In this document: in pieces, positions 30,744 through 41,531 of the stretch
How the letters are laid out: each line of letters opens with the position of its first letter
Numbering within the stretch: the first letter of the stretch is position 1
Source: Hyphomicrobiales bacterium
GTDB taxonomy: Bacteria > Pseudomonadota > Alphaproteobacteria > Rhizobiales > Rhizobiaceae
Direction: 5' to 3'
Length of the DNA stretch: 64,000 nt
NCBI GenBank assembly: GCA_900466875.1
Contig: UBNQ01000023.1
Location: 310,001 to 374,000, forward strand
Made by a program: the position numbers and the translations under genes
The notes under the pieces: generated by a model
Told to the model about the DNA's origin: nothing
Seen by the model: only the letters and a program-made list of their open reading frames with translations
Databases searched by the model: none

Positions 30744-31529
30744 ATGCATGTCGTCGTAACCGGGGGATCGAGCGGCATAGGTCTTGAAGTTGCAAAGATC
30801 TACGCGCGCCGCGGTGCTTCGGTTTCGCTGATCGCCCGTAATGCCGATCGCCTGGAAACTGCCCGCAGCGAGATCGAACAGATGTCCGGAGGACGTTCGA
30901 AGGTTTTCCTCGCCACCGCCGATGCGGCAATCGGCGCCGAAATGATGGCTGCGATCGAGGCCTGCGAGGCCACCCATGGGCCATGCGATATTCTCGTCGC
31001 CTCAGCCGGTGTCGTTGAGCCGGGCTGGTTCCACCAACAGACCCCCGAACTGTTCGAAGCCCAGTGGCAGACCAATTTCGCGGGCGCTGTGAACTCCGTG
31101 CGGGCCGTCTATGCGGGCATGAGAAGTCGCGGGCAGGGACGTATCATGATAGTCTCGTCTGCCGCCGCCTTCATCGGTATCCCGGCCTATTCCGCCTATT
31201 GCGCTTCGAAATCCGCACTTGTCGGTTTCGCCGATGCGCTGCGTCTGGAGGCAATGCCGAAGGGGGTCTCGGTCGGCATCTGCTTCCCGCCGGATACCGA
31301 TACGCCGCAGCTTTCCCGCGAACTTCAGAGCCGGCCGAGAGAAGCCGAGCTGTTGATGGGCCGCATCAGGCCCAGACGCGCGGACGAAATCGCCGGAAAG
31401 CTCGTGGCCGGCATCGATCGCAAGCGCGCGCATGTCTATTTCACGGCGTCGATTGCTGCGCTCGGCCTGTTCGGCCCTCTCGCAAGGCCAATGATCAAAA
31501 TCTGGTATCGGATGCGTACAGGCGGGTAG
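30744..31529 (+). CDS. rkpH: RkpH: SDR resembling 3-ketodihydrosphingosine reductase
   Basis: A 261-residue SDR. The cofactor loop TGGSSGIG is at 6-13, with Ser138/139, Tyr152 and Lys156 as the catalytic set. Residues 182-188 read PPDTDTP, a segment I associate with 3-ketosphinganine reductases (KDSR), and the N-terminal V-V-T-G-G-S-S-G-I-G and A-R-N-x-D-x-L also fit that group. The C-terminus ends in hydrophobic stretches that could touch the membrane. It lies 16 bases after rkpG. The likely reaction is NADPH reduction of the ketone made by RkpG. In Sinorhizobium rkpH mutants lack the K-antigen; the exact substrate is not established. Confidence 0.88.
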   Translation: MHVVVTGGSSGIGLEVAKIYARRGASVSLIARNADRLETARSEIEQMSGGRSKVFLATADAAIGAEMMAAIEACEATHGPCDILVASAGVVEPGWFHQQTPELFEAQWQTNFAGAVNSVRAVYAGMRSRGQGRIMIVSSAAAFIGIPAYSAYCASKSALVGFADALRLEAMPKGVSVGICFPPDTDTPQLSRELQSRPREAELLMGRIRPRRADEIAGKLVAGIDRKRAHVYFTASIAALGLFGPLARPMIKIWYRMRTGG

Positions 31530-31612
31530 CGCAACTCCAGCAAAATTGGAAACCGGTTTAGCGTCCGCAATTGCGTGAAAACAAAGATGTCTGGGAGCCT
31601 ATGCTCCCGATC

Positions 31613-32398
31613 TCAAACAAATGCCTTGTGGCTGCCGTCGATCTTCAGAACGGTCAGCTTGCCGCTGTAATAGGCACCCGTATCGATTCCGATGCGTCCC
31701 ATGCCGACATCCGGCGTCGGCTGCGGCGTGTGTCCGTGTACAACCAGCAGCGGTTGACCGGGACCTTGGCTGAGAAACGGTTCGCGGATCCACATCAGGT
31801 CTTCGTCGCTCTGCTTGTCCAGCGCCACCCGGGGGCGCACACCTGCATGAACGAACAGGATATTGCCGATCTTCAGACAGATCGGCAAGTTGGCAAGAAA
31901 CTGCTTGTGGCTTGTCGGTATGGCTCCCGCAAGCACATCCCTCAGATCCGTCAGCCGCCCTTTTCTCCTGGCGCTGAGATGATGGATATCTATGCCATAG
32001 GAGAGCAATGTCTGCTCGCCGCCCAGGCTCAGCCAGTCGGTATAGAGTTCGGGCTCGTCGATGAACTTGCTGAAGATGTCGTCGTGGTTTCCGCACAGCG
32101 CGATTCGGCGCAAACCGAGTTCGCTCGGCTTCTGCAGGTGCTCGATGACCTGATAGGAACCGGGTCCCCGGTCCACATAATCGCCGAGCAATACAATCAG
32201 CCCCGGGCGGCCTGTGCCGGCAATATCGGCGGCGATGCGGGCCTCGGCCTGCTGGAGTTCACTCAGGCAGCCATGCACATCGCCGATCGCATAGATCGGA
32301 TAGGTGGCGGGTTCGTCACCCAGATCTATCCGGCGTCGGGAAGGCGGAGAGGGCTGGCCCGTGGGGCGACCCTTCATCCAGCCGATGAGTTTACGCAT
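31613..32398 (-). CDS. PPP-type serine/threonine phosphatase / ApaH-like metallophosphoesterase
   Basis: A 261-residue protein from ATG 32398 (a TTG at 32425 would add 9 residues). It has the PPP-family metal-binding motifs: IGDVHGCLSEL, LGDYVDRGPGS and CGNHDDIF, with a later VHAGVRP and VVHGHTP. Members remove phosphate from proteins or hydrolyse dinucleotide polyphosphates. It is convergent with rkpH and lies next to the second copy of the WEC-type membrane protein. A role in the capsule region, for example reversing a kinase, is only a guess. Confidence 0.85.
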   Translation of the reverse strand: MRKLIGWMKGRPTGQPSPPSRRRIDLGDEPATYPIYAIGDVHGCLSELQQAEARIAADIAGTGRPGLIVLLGDYVDRGPGSYQVIEHLQKPSELGLRRIALCGNHDDIFSKFIDEPELYTDWLSLGGEQTLLSYGIDIHHLSARRKGRLTDLRDVLAGAIPTSHKQFLANLPICLKIGNILFVHAGVRPRVALDKQSDEDLMWIREPFLSQGPGQPLLVVHGHTPQPTPDVGMGRIGIDTGAYYSGKLTVLKIDGSHKAFV

Positions 32399-32512
32399 TG
32401 ATGCCGCCAATCGCAGACAGGCCAATTAAAGACAGGAATATCCCGTCGACAATGGGAACCCGTCCCTAAAGGAGGGTTAACATATTGTCGATATTCGCAA
32501 ATTTGTCGATCT

Positions 32513-33355
32513 TCAATCGTTTCCTGCAGGCAAGGTTAAGAGACGCGGGCCTCTTTCAATCCTCGCATCCTGTGAAGACGTGCTGTTTTGCGTCTGCGTC
32601 GGCCAGATCGTCGGCGAATCCGTCAGGAGTTTCGAGGTTCTGTCCGTGCCGATGAGGTTGTATCTCCCCGGATCGCCGACCTCCTGCCGGAATATCAGGC
32701 TTTGATACCCTGCGAAGAAATAGAAGTCCGCCTGGGTCGTCAGCATTTTGGCGAGCTTTTCGGACAGTGACGGATCACGCGGCATGGATGCGGCCACGCG
32801 AAAGAAGGTCAGTGCCTGTGCAGCGAGATCCCCGTCCAGCGTGCCGCCGGCCAGATTGAACTTCACGCGAATGCTGTCGGCCTGCGCATGAATGGGACCG
32901 CGGGCCTGCAGAAACAAAGAGGCCGAGCTATTTGCGCCGAGTTTATCCCGCAGCAATGAACACTCCCAGCCGCGTTGCTCGGTCTCGGCAAAGGCCGGTA
33001 TTTCCTGGGTTGCGGCGGCTTGATCGCTGCACATGTCCGCGCGTGTGGCGCTCGGTTCAATGAGACCGGGCGTGATGGAGAAACCGGGCCAGGGCCAGCG
33101 TGAAACGGCTCTGGGCGAACTCGACGCCGTTTCGCTTTCCATCGGCGCAGGAGTTGAATTGGCGGTCGGTTGGGGAAGATCGATGCCGAGGACCCGCGCA
33201 AGCGTCTTGAGGTTCTGTTGCTCATTGGCAAGCAACATAGTCGCTGCAACAGCGCATATGACGGCGAGGATGAAAAGCGTCAGCGGCCAGCGTTTTGCCG
33301 GTCGGGGAAGTGAAGCGGCCATTCGGGAGCGGGCTTGTGGGGCCATTGGATCCAT
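32513..33355 (-). CDS. Single-pass membrane protein, paralog of the 19306-20154 product
   Basis: About 280 residues from ATG 33355. The start is uncertain: 33346, 33322 and a longer frame to 33487 are possible and none has a clear SD, but the longer N-terminus (with a CCCC run) does not look like protein. One membrane segment (LTLFILAVICAVAATMLLA) is followed by a long extracytoplasmic part. The core R-G-W-E-C-S-L-L-R-D-K-L-G-A, S-L-F-L-Q-A-R-G, I-R-V-K-F-N-L and R-Y-N-L-I aligns with the protein at 19306-20154. No enzyme motif. The two copies bracket the rkp genes. Confidence 0.72.
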   Translation of the reverse strand: MDPMAPQARSRMAASLPRPAKRWPLTLFILAVICAVAATMLLANEQQNLKTLARVLGIDLPQPTANSTPAPMESETASSSPRAVSRWPWPGFSITPGLIEPSATRADMCSDQAAATQEIPAFAETEQRGWECSLLRDKLGANSSASLFLQARGPIHAQADSIRVKFNLAGGTLDGDLAAQALTFFRVAASMPRDPSLSEKLAKMLTTQADFYFFAGYQSLIFRQEVGDPGRYNLIGTDRTSKLLTDSPTIWPTQTQNSTSSQDARIERGPRLLTLPAGND

Positions 33356-35875
<2,520 letters not shown>

Positions 35876-35995
35876 TTAAAACCCGTTTCCGGGTGGGCTT
35901 CTGCCCGGAGACCTTTGTTTCGCGAGCATGCAATCGCATAAATGCCGATGTCTCCGCGTGGCGACATCGGCGCAGACCTTGTTCTCGATCGTGGA

Positions 35996-36142
35996 TTATC
36001 GGTCGACGCTTGCGGTCGTCATCGCATCTGTCTGTGATCCTGCAAAGCCGGCATAAAGCGCCAGCGTGCCATGCAGCAGGCCTGCCCACATCATGATGGA
36101 GACAGCAAACACCACGATCATATTGCGAAGGCGAGACGACAT
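35996..36142 (-). CDS. Tiny single-span membrane protein, 48 aa
   Basis: The start is ATG 36142, preceded by AGAGGT at good spacing; a longer frame to 36229 lacks support. Basic N-terminus (SSRLRN), then a hydrophobic span containing V-V-F-A-V and I-M-M-W-A, then a short polar tail. It resembles the 34-residue product at 41851-41955: both have basic-x-basic-N, then a V-F pair, then M-W-A at matching spacing. Function unknown. It lies alone between katG and rkpK. Confidence 0.6.
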   Translation of the reverse strand: MSSRLRNMIVVFAVSIMMWAGLLHGTLALYAGFAGSQTDAMTTASVDR

Positions 36143-36289
36143 TTGGACCTCTTGAATGAGATCCCACTGTGCCATTCGAAAGTTTGCGCGACGTGAACCG
36201 AAATGGTTAGCGATCTGTCCCGAAAACATCGAAAGCTTTAAGGGTCGGCCGCCAGCAGTCAGGGCAGGCGGCCGTCTGGTAAAGGCGTG

Positions 36290-37597
36290 TCAGCCGCTGT
36301 TCTTGCCAATGCTGTGATAGGTAAAGCCATACGGCTCCACCTGATGCGCGCGATAGACATTGCGCAGGTCGACAAACACCGGTGTCGCCATGATCGTCTT
36401 CAGCCGGTCGAGATCGAGTGCCCGGAACTCGTTCCATTCGGTGACGAGCACCGCCACATCCGCACCTTGCGCCGCCTCGTAAGGATTGGCGGCAAAGTCG
36501 ATCTCCATCATCTGGCGGGCGTTGTCCATGCCCTCCGGATCGTATCCGGCAACCGTCGCGCCGGCGTCCTTCAGGGCCTGAACGATGGCAATCGCCGGTG
36601 AATCACGCATGTCGTCCGTATTCGGCTTGAAGGTCAGGCCGAAGATCGCGACCTTCTTGCCGCGCACGTCGCCACCCGCAGCCGCAATCACCTTGCGGCC
36701 CATGGCGCGCTTGCGATTATCGTTGACCGCAATCGTCGTCTCGATCAGGCGCATCGGGCTCTCATAATCCTGCGCGGTCTTGGCGAGAGCCAGCGTATCC
36801 TTCGGGAAGCAGGAACCGCCGTAACCCGGACCGGCATGCAGGAATTTTCCGCCGATACGGCCATCAAGTCCGATGCCGCGCGACACGTCCTGCACATCCG
36901 CGCCAACCCGCTCGCACAGATCGGCAATCTCGTTGATGAAGGTGATCTTCATGGCGAGGAAGGCATTGGCCGCATACTTGATCAGCTCGGACGTGCGGCG
37001 GCTGGTGTAAAGGATCGGTGCCTGGTTGAGGTAGAGCGGCCGGTAAACCTCGTTCATCACCGGACGGGCGCGCTCATCCGAAATACCGACGACAATGCGG
37101 TCAGGTCGCTTGAAGTCCTCGATCGCAGCGCCTTCGCGCAAGAACTCAGGGTTCGATACAACCGCAAAATCCACATTCGGATTGCTCTCGCGGATGATCC
37201 GCTCGACCTCGTCGCCGGTGCCGACCGGTACGGTCGACTTGGTGACGACGACGGTAAAGCCCTTCATCGCCTCGGCGATTTCCTTCGAAGCCGCATAGAC
37301 ATAGCCAAGATCCGCATGGCCGTCACCGCGGCGCGATGGGGTGCCGACGGCAATGAAGACGACATCGGCTTCGGCAACGGCCGGCGCCAGTTCGGTTGTG
37401 AATGAAAGGCGGCCAGCCTTGACGTTGGTTTCCACAAGCGCATCAAGTCCCGGCTCAAAGATCGGGATGACGCCCTGTTTCAGTGCCTCGATCTTCTCTT
37501 CCGCCTTGTCGACGCAGATCACCGTGTGACCGAAATCGGCAAAACATGCTCCAGACACAAGCCCGACATAACCCGAGCCAACCATTACGATGCGCAT
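36290..37597 (-). CDS. rkpK: UDP-glucose 6-dehydrogenase
   Basis: A 435-residue enzyme that oxidises UDP-glucose twice with NAD to give UDP-glucuronate. The N-terminal Rossmann motif GSGYVGLVSG is at residues 7-16, and the catalytic cysteine is Cys263 in GGSCFPKD. The C-terminal UDP-binding domain is complete. In rhizobia rkpK supplies UDP-glucuronate for capsule, LPS and EPS. It is last in a minus-strand run with ManC, a phosphohexomutase and the initiating sugar transferase. The product is the expected donor for the PssD/PssE pair at 63 kb. Confidence 0.95.
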   Translation of the reverse strand: MRIVMVGSGYVGLVSGACFADFGHTVICVDKAEEKIEALKQGVIPIFEPGLDALVETNVKAGRLSFTTELAPAVAEADVVFIAVGTPSRRGDGHADLGYVYAASKEIAEAMKGFTVVVTKSTVPVGTGDEVERIIRESNPNVDFAVVSNPEFLREGAAIEDFKRPDRIVVGISDERARPVMNEVYRPLYLNQAPILYTSRRTSELIKYAANAFLAMKITFINEIADLCERVGADVQDVSRGIGLDGRIGGKFLHAGPGYGGSCFPKDTLALAKTAQDYESPMRLIETTIAVNDNRKRAMGRKVIAAAGGDVRGKKVAIFGLTFKPNTDDMRDSPAIAIVQALKDAGATVAGYDPEGMDNARQMMEIDFAANPYEAAQGADVAVLVTEWNEFRALDLDRLKTIMATPVFVDLRNVYRAHQVEPYGFTYHSIGKNSG

Positions 37598-37710
37598 ATG
37601 ACTGCCTTCCTATCAAATCGCGTCGATCGATCGATAAGGCTTTGCGCCGACAGATCGATGACACGGCAGCCGCCCCTGGCGGGCTGGCTGCACTTTTCGT
37701 TAGGTGAGCT

Positions 37711-39138
37711 TTATCCCCGTCCGAACTCATCGACAATGCGGATGATGTCGTCTTCCCCGAGATACGAGCCGGTCTGCACTTCGATCATTTCGAGCATGAT
37801 CTTGCCCGGATTGGCCAGACGGTGGACTTCGCCCTGGGGAATGTAGACGGACTCGTTTTCGCGCACGATCCTGATCTCGTCGCCGATCGTGACTTCCGCC
37901 GTGCCCTTGACGCAGATCCAATGCTCGGAGCGGTGATGGTGCTTCTGCAGCGACAGCTTTTTGCCCGGGGTGACGAAAAGCCGCTTCACCTGGAACCGGT
38001 CGCCATTGAGGATCGACGTGTATCCGCCCCAAGGGCGATAAGACGTCGGATGGGTCTGTGTCAGCGCCGCGGTGCCCTTGGCGGATCCGAGCAGCTTGAC
38101 CAGTGAACCGACGCTCTGGCTCTCGTCGAGCTTGCCGACATAGACCGCGTCCTCGCTGGCAATGACGGCCACGCCATCCAGCCCCTGTACTGCCAGATGG
38201 CTGGTGCGCGACATCACGAGCGAATTGCGGGTGTTGACGACGGTGGCATTGCCGAGCGCGACGTTGCCATCGGTATCCTGCTTGCCGAGCTTCCACACCG
38301 CATCCCAGCTGCCCATGTCCGACCAGGAGAAGGAAGAGGGGACGACTGCAGCATTGGCCGTCTTTTCCATGATCGCATAATCGATGGAAATGTCGGTCGC
38401 CTTGCCGAACGCGTCTGCATCGAGCCGCACGAAGTCGAGATCGTTCTGCGCCTTGGCAACGGATGCAGCCGCCGCATCGGCAACGGCGGGCGCATATTTC
38501 TGCATTTCGGATAGAACCTGTGCGGCACCGAACATGAAGATGCCCGAGTTCCACAGGAATCCGCCGGCATCCAGCATCGCAGCGGCCTTGTCGGCATCCG
38601 GCTTCTCGACGAAACGTTTTACAGCCTTGGCACCGTCGCCGAGTTCCTTGCCGACTTCGATATAACCATAACCGGTTGCCGGCTCGGTCGGCATGATCCC
38701 GAAGGTGACGAGCTTTCCGGCCTTTGCCGTCTTGAAGGCGATGTCGATCGCTTCCTGGTAGCTGTCGCCGGAAACGATCTCATGATCCGAGGCCAGAACC
38801 TGGATGATGGCGTCATCGCCGAATTTGGCTGTTACAAAAGCGGCGGCGGCAGCAACGGCCGGCGCGGTATTGCGCGCCACCGGTTCCAGCAGCACGCCGG
38901 AGAGCTTGATGCCCAGTTCGCGGGCCTGTTCGGCGACGAGAAAGCGGAAATCCTCGTTGGTGATGACGACGGGCGCCTCGTAACGGCTGCTGTCGGAGAT
39001 GCGTTCCAGCGTCTTCTGGAACAGGCTGAGATCATCGGTGAACTGGATGAACTGCTTTGGCGCGCTCGCACGTGAGAGCGGCCAAAGACGTGTTCCCTTG
39101 CCACCCGCCATGATTACCGGAATGATCTTGTCAGTCAT
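37711..39138 (-). CDS. manC: Mannose-1-phosphate guanylyltransferase / mannose-6-phosphate isomerase
   Basis: A 475-residue bifunctional type II enzyme. ATG 39138 begins MTDKIIPVIMAGGKG, the natural N-terminus; the open frame continues upstream but would overlap the previous gene. The nucleotidyltransferase domain has the pyrophosphorylase motif GGKGTRLWPLSR at about 11-22 and the mannose-binding F-V-E-K-P. The C-terminal cupin (about 360-470; H-H-H-R-S-E-H-W, then P-x-G-E-V-H-R) gives the isomerase activity. It makes GDP-mannose from fructose-6-phosphate-derived mannose phosphate. It lies 46 bases after the phosphohexomutase gene, so they are co-transcribed and form a short pathway. Confidence 0.94.
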   Translation of the reverse strand: MTDKIIPVIMAGGKGTRLWPLSRASAPKQFIQFTDDLSLFQKTLERISDSSRYEAPVVITNEDFRFLVAEQARELGIKLSGVLLEPVARNTAPAVAAAAAFVTAKFGDDAIIQVLASDHEIVSGDSYQEAIDIAFKTAKAGKLVTFGIMPTEPATGYGYIEVGKELGDGAKAVKRFVEKPDADKAAAMLDAGGFLWNSGIFMFGAAQVLSEMQKYAPAVADAAAASVAKAQNDLDFVRLDADAFGKATDISIDYAIMEKTANAAVVPSSFSWSDMGSWDAVWKLGKQDTDGNVALGNATVVNTRNSLVMSRTSHLAVQGLDGVAVIASEDAVYVGKLDESQSVGSLVKLLGSAKGTAALTQTHPTSYRPWGGYTSILNGDRFQVKRLFVTPGKKLSLQKHHHRSEHWICVKGTAEVTIGDEIRIVRENESVYIPQGEVHRLANPGKIMLEMIEVQTGSYLGEDDIIRIVDEFGRG

Positions 39139-39184
39139 GCTTGCCCCGCCTTGTGCCGTCTGTGTTCGGTGCCGAAATTGTCTT

Positions 39185-40609
39185 TTAGATATTGCGTTCG
39201 ATTGCAAAGCGCCGAATGAGCGCCAGGCCATCGTTGAGCAGTTGCGCCGCCGCCGCATCGGTGGGCGCTTCCACGTAGCAGCGCATCTCCGGCGCATTGC
39301 CCGATGGGCGCAGATGCACGACACGGCCATCGTCGAGCGTAACCCTGAGGCCGTCGATATCACTGTTCTTCGCAACCTTGCCGATCGGTGACAGGAAAGC
39401 GCTGAGCGCATCACCGGATTGCCGCAAATGCGCCATCAGCGCGGAGCTCGTCTCCGTCGGGAAGTTTTCCAGACGGTCGGCCGCCGCAACCGGCATGCGG
39501 AAGTCCTCGGAAAGCTGCGAAAGACGCAGTTTCTTCTGCGCGGCAAGCCAGAGAGGTGCAAGGATGGGCAGAAAGCTGTCGCGTGTCGGCAACGGGCTGA
39601 TCTTCCCGCCCGGCAGGGAGAAGCTGGAGGCGGTCAGCAGGCCGCCATTGGCCTCGAACCCCATGATCTTCTCACGTCCCTCAGCCAGTGCCTCGCTCAT
39701 GCCGGCAATCACGAAGGGCGAACCCACCCGCGTGCGGACCACCTGAAACGTGCCATTCGCCTCGATGCCGGAATTGGACGTGACCGGTGTCACAACCACA
39801 TCTGCCCCAAGGAAGAGCGATGAGATCAGCCCAAGCAGGTCGCCACGCAAAGGCTCGCCTTTTTCGTCGGACAGGAGAGGGCGGTCTCCATCACCATCCG
39901 CGGAAACGATGGCGTCGAGACCGTGTTCGCGGGACCATTGACGCAGAGCCACAATCGTCTCGGGTGAAACCGCTTCGGTATCGACCGGAATGAAATCTTC
40001 TGAAAACCCAAGTTCGACAACCTCTGCCCCGTAATGCCGGATCGCCTCGACCAGCAGGTCGCGTGCAACGGTCGAATGCTGATAGACGCCGATCTTCAGC
40101 CCAGTGAGCGCACCGGCCGGCAGGATGGACAAGACGCGCCGGGCAAACAGCGCATTGGCGGCTTCGCTTCGGTCCTCGGCTGTGCCGGGTGTCGCATCGA
40201 TCTCGGTATCGGCCAGTTCCGCTGCGATCGCAGAGATCTGCACCTCGTCCTGCTTGTCGATCTCGCCGTCAGCCCGGTAGAACTTGATGCCGTTGCGATC
40301 GGCCGGAATATGCGAGCCGGTGATCATCAGCGACGCCGCGCCGATGTCCATTCCGTAAAGCGCCAGAGCCGGTGTCGGCAATGCGCCGCAATCGAGCGGC
40401 ACCAGTCCGGCACGCTCAAGTGCCCCGATGCAGGTTGCGGCAATGGATGGGCTGGACGGGCGGAAGTCGCGGCCGATCAGGACATGATCTCCGGCCTTCG
40501 CAAGGCCGCTCCTGATCAGATGGACGGCAAATGCCTGCGCATAAAGTGCTGACGCACGACCTTCGAGATCGGTAACCAGGCCTCTCAGTCCGCTCGTGCC
40601 GAATTTCAT
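39185..40609 (-). CDS. Phosphomannomutase (phosphohexomutase family)
   Basis: A 474-residue enzyme. ATG 40609 is preferred, with GGAT upstream; TTG 40615 adds two residues. The phosphoserine loop is TGSHIP with Ser99, the metal loop is DGDGDRP, the sugar-binding loop is FEANGG, and the C-terminal phosphate-binding region reads R-P-S-G-N-A-P. It interconverts mannose-6-phosphate and mannose-1-phosphate, feeding ManC encoded 46 bases downstream. A dual phosphoglucomutase role is possible, since many rhizobial members act on both sugars. The rhizobial names noeK and exoC are used for related genes; I do not assign one. Confidence 0.92.
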   Translation of the reverse strand: MKFGTSGLRGLVTDLEGRASALYAQAFAVHLIRSGLAKAGDHVLIGRDFRPSSPSIAATCIGALERAGLVPLDCGALPTPALALYGMDIGAASLMITGSHIPADRNGIKFYRADGEIDKQDEVQISAIAAELADTEIDATPGTAEDRSEAANALFARRVLSILPAGALTGLKIGVYQHSTVARDLLVEAIRHYGAEVVELGFSEDFIPVDTEAVSPETIVALRQWSREHGLDAIVSADGDGDRPLLSDEKGEPLRGDLLGLISSLFLGADVVVTPVTSNSGIEANGTFQVVRTRVGSPFVIAGMSEALAEGREKIMGFEANGGLLTASSFSLPGGKISPLPTRDSFLPILAPLWLAAQKKLRLSQLSEDFRMPVAAADRLENFPTETSSALMAHLRQSGDALSAFLSPIGKVAKNSDIDGLRVTLDDGRVVHLRPSGNAPEMRCYVEAPTDAAAAQLLNDGLALIRRFAIERNI

Positions 40610-40795
40610 TGCCAATCCACTAATTGTAAGCCCCAGTCTACACTTAGACGATAGGCGCGGGTTTTGCCTGCTTTTCGGAAAACATATTTAACGTACAAAC
40701 TTTATGATGGTCAGAAAGAAAATGCGTGCGTTCAATGCACGGCCAGAGTGAAACCGGCATCAAGCTCGTGGCTGATGAGGTCCCTGAACGTCTGT

Positions 40796-40825
40796 CATGA
40801 CCGGCATCGATCAATGCCGGTCATG
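40796..40825 (-). repeat. 12-bp hairpin after the initiating sugar transferase gene
   Basis: A perfect inverted repeat CATGACCGGCAT / ATGCCGGTCATG with a 6-base loop begins one base after the stop codon of the ExoY-like gene. No T-run follows on the minus strand. It could stabilise the upstream mRNA or reduce read-through into the mutase gene 181 bases further on. Confidence 0.6.
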
Positions 40826-40826
40826 C

Positions 40827-41462
40827 TCAAAATCCGTTGCCGCCCCTGAGTTCGGAATAGACGGTTCCAGCCATGATCGAAATATCCATCCACAGCGAGA
40901 AATTCTGCACATAATGAAGGTCGCAGGCTACACGCGCTCTCGCCTTGGACGCCCGGTCCGTCGGTCCTCTGAGGCCGCGCATCTGGGCAAGTCCGGTCAT
41001 GCCCGGCCGCATTGCGTGCCTGTCGTGATAGTTCGGCACCAGCTCTTCGTAGGGGATGCCTGCCGCAAGCATGCCGACTGCATGGCAGCGTGGGCCGACA
41101 AGCGACATGTCGCCCTTCAGCACGTTGAGCAGTTGCGGTAATTCGTCGATGTTCAGGCGGCGGATGACGCGGCCCACGCGTGTGATGCGCGGGTCGTCGC
41201 GCACGGTCTGCGCCACTCCGGAATGATCGCATTGATCGACATACATGGAGCGGAACTTGTAGATCCGGATGAGCTTGCAGTCCTTGCCCCATCTGTTCTG
41301 GCGAAACGAGACCGGCCCTTTGCTTTCGAGCCTGATGAGAAGGCAAACGGTCAGCAGCACAGGCGCGAGAATTACCAGTGCACTGGCCGAAACCATGATG
41401 TCGATGAATCTTTTGGCCGACAGATGCCAGTAAATCCGCGCACGCAACTGGTTCAATCCCAT
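40827..41462 (-). CDS. ExoY-like undecaprenyl-phosphate sugar phosphotransferase
   Basis: A membrane enzyme of the bacterial sugar transferase family that starts the repeat unit by moving a sugar-1-phosphate onto undecaprenyl phosphate. ATG 41462 has GAGG eight bases upstream (211 residues); GTG 41531 gives a 234-residue alternative. One membrane helix (about 21-45) precedes the catalytic domain with K-F-R-S-M, the R-R-L-N-I-D-E-L-P-Q-L-L-N-V-L motif, M-S-L-V-G-P-R and the R-P-G-M-T-G-L motif. The length matches short ExoY-type enzymes (galactose or glucose), not long WbaP/PssA types; the sugar is not decidable. Divergent from the wzy-like gene. Confidence 0.92.
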   Translation of the reverse strand: MGLNQLRARIYWHLSAKRFIDIMVSASALVILAPVLLTVCLLIRLESKGPVSFRQNRWGKDCKLIRIYKFRSMYVDQCDHSGVAQTVRDDPRITRVGRVIRRLNIDELPQLLNVLKGDMSLVGPRCHAVGMLAAGIPYEELVPNYHDRHAMRPGMTGLAQMRGLRGPTDRASKARARVACDLHYVQNFSLWMDISIMAGTVYSELRGGNGF

Positions 41463-41531
41463 TTGCGATGCCTCGCTATTGGGAGATAAAGTTTCGGGTC
41501 CGTCCAATTGTAGGATATTCACTGGGCTCAC

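Noticed and set aside
35880-35925. Terminator after katG
   Set aside because: Two small hairpins (ACCCG / CGGGT and GGGC / GCCC) are present, but there is no adequate T-run, so I did not call it.
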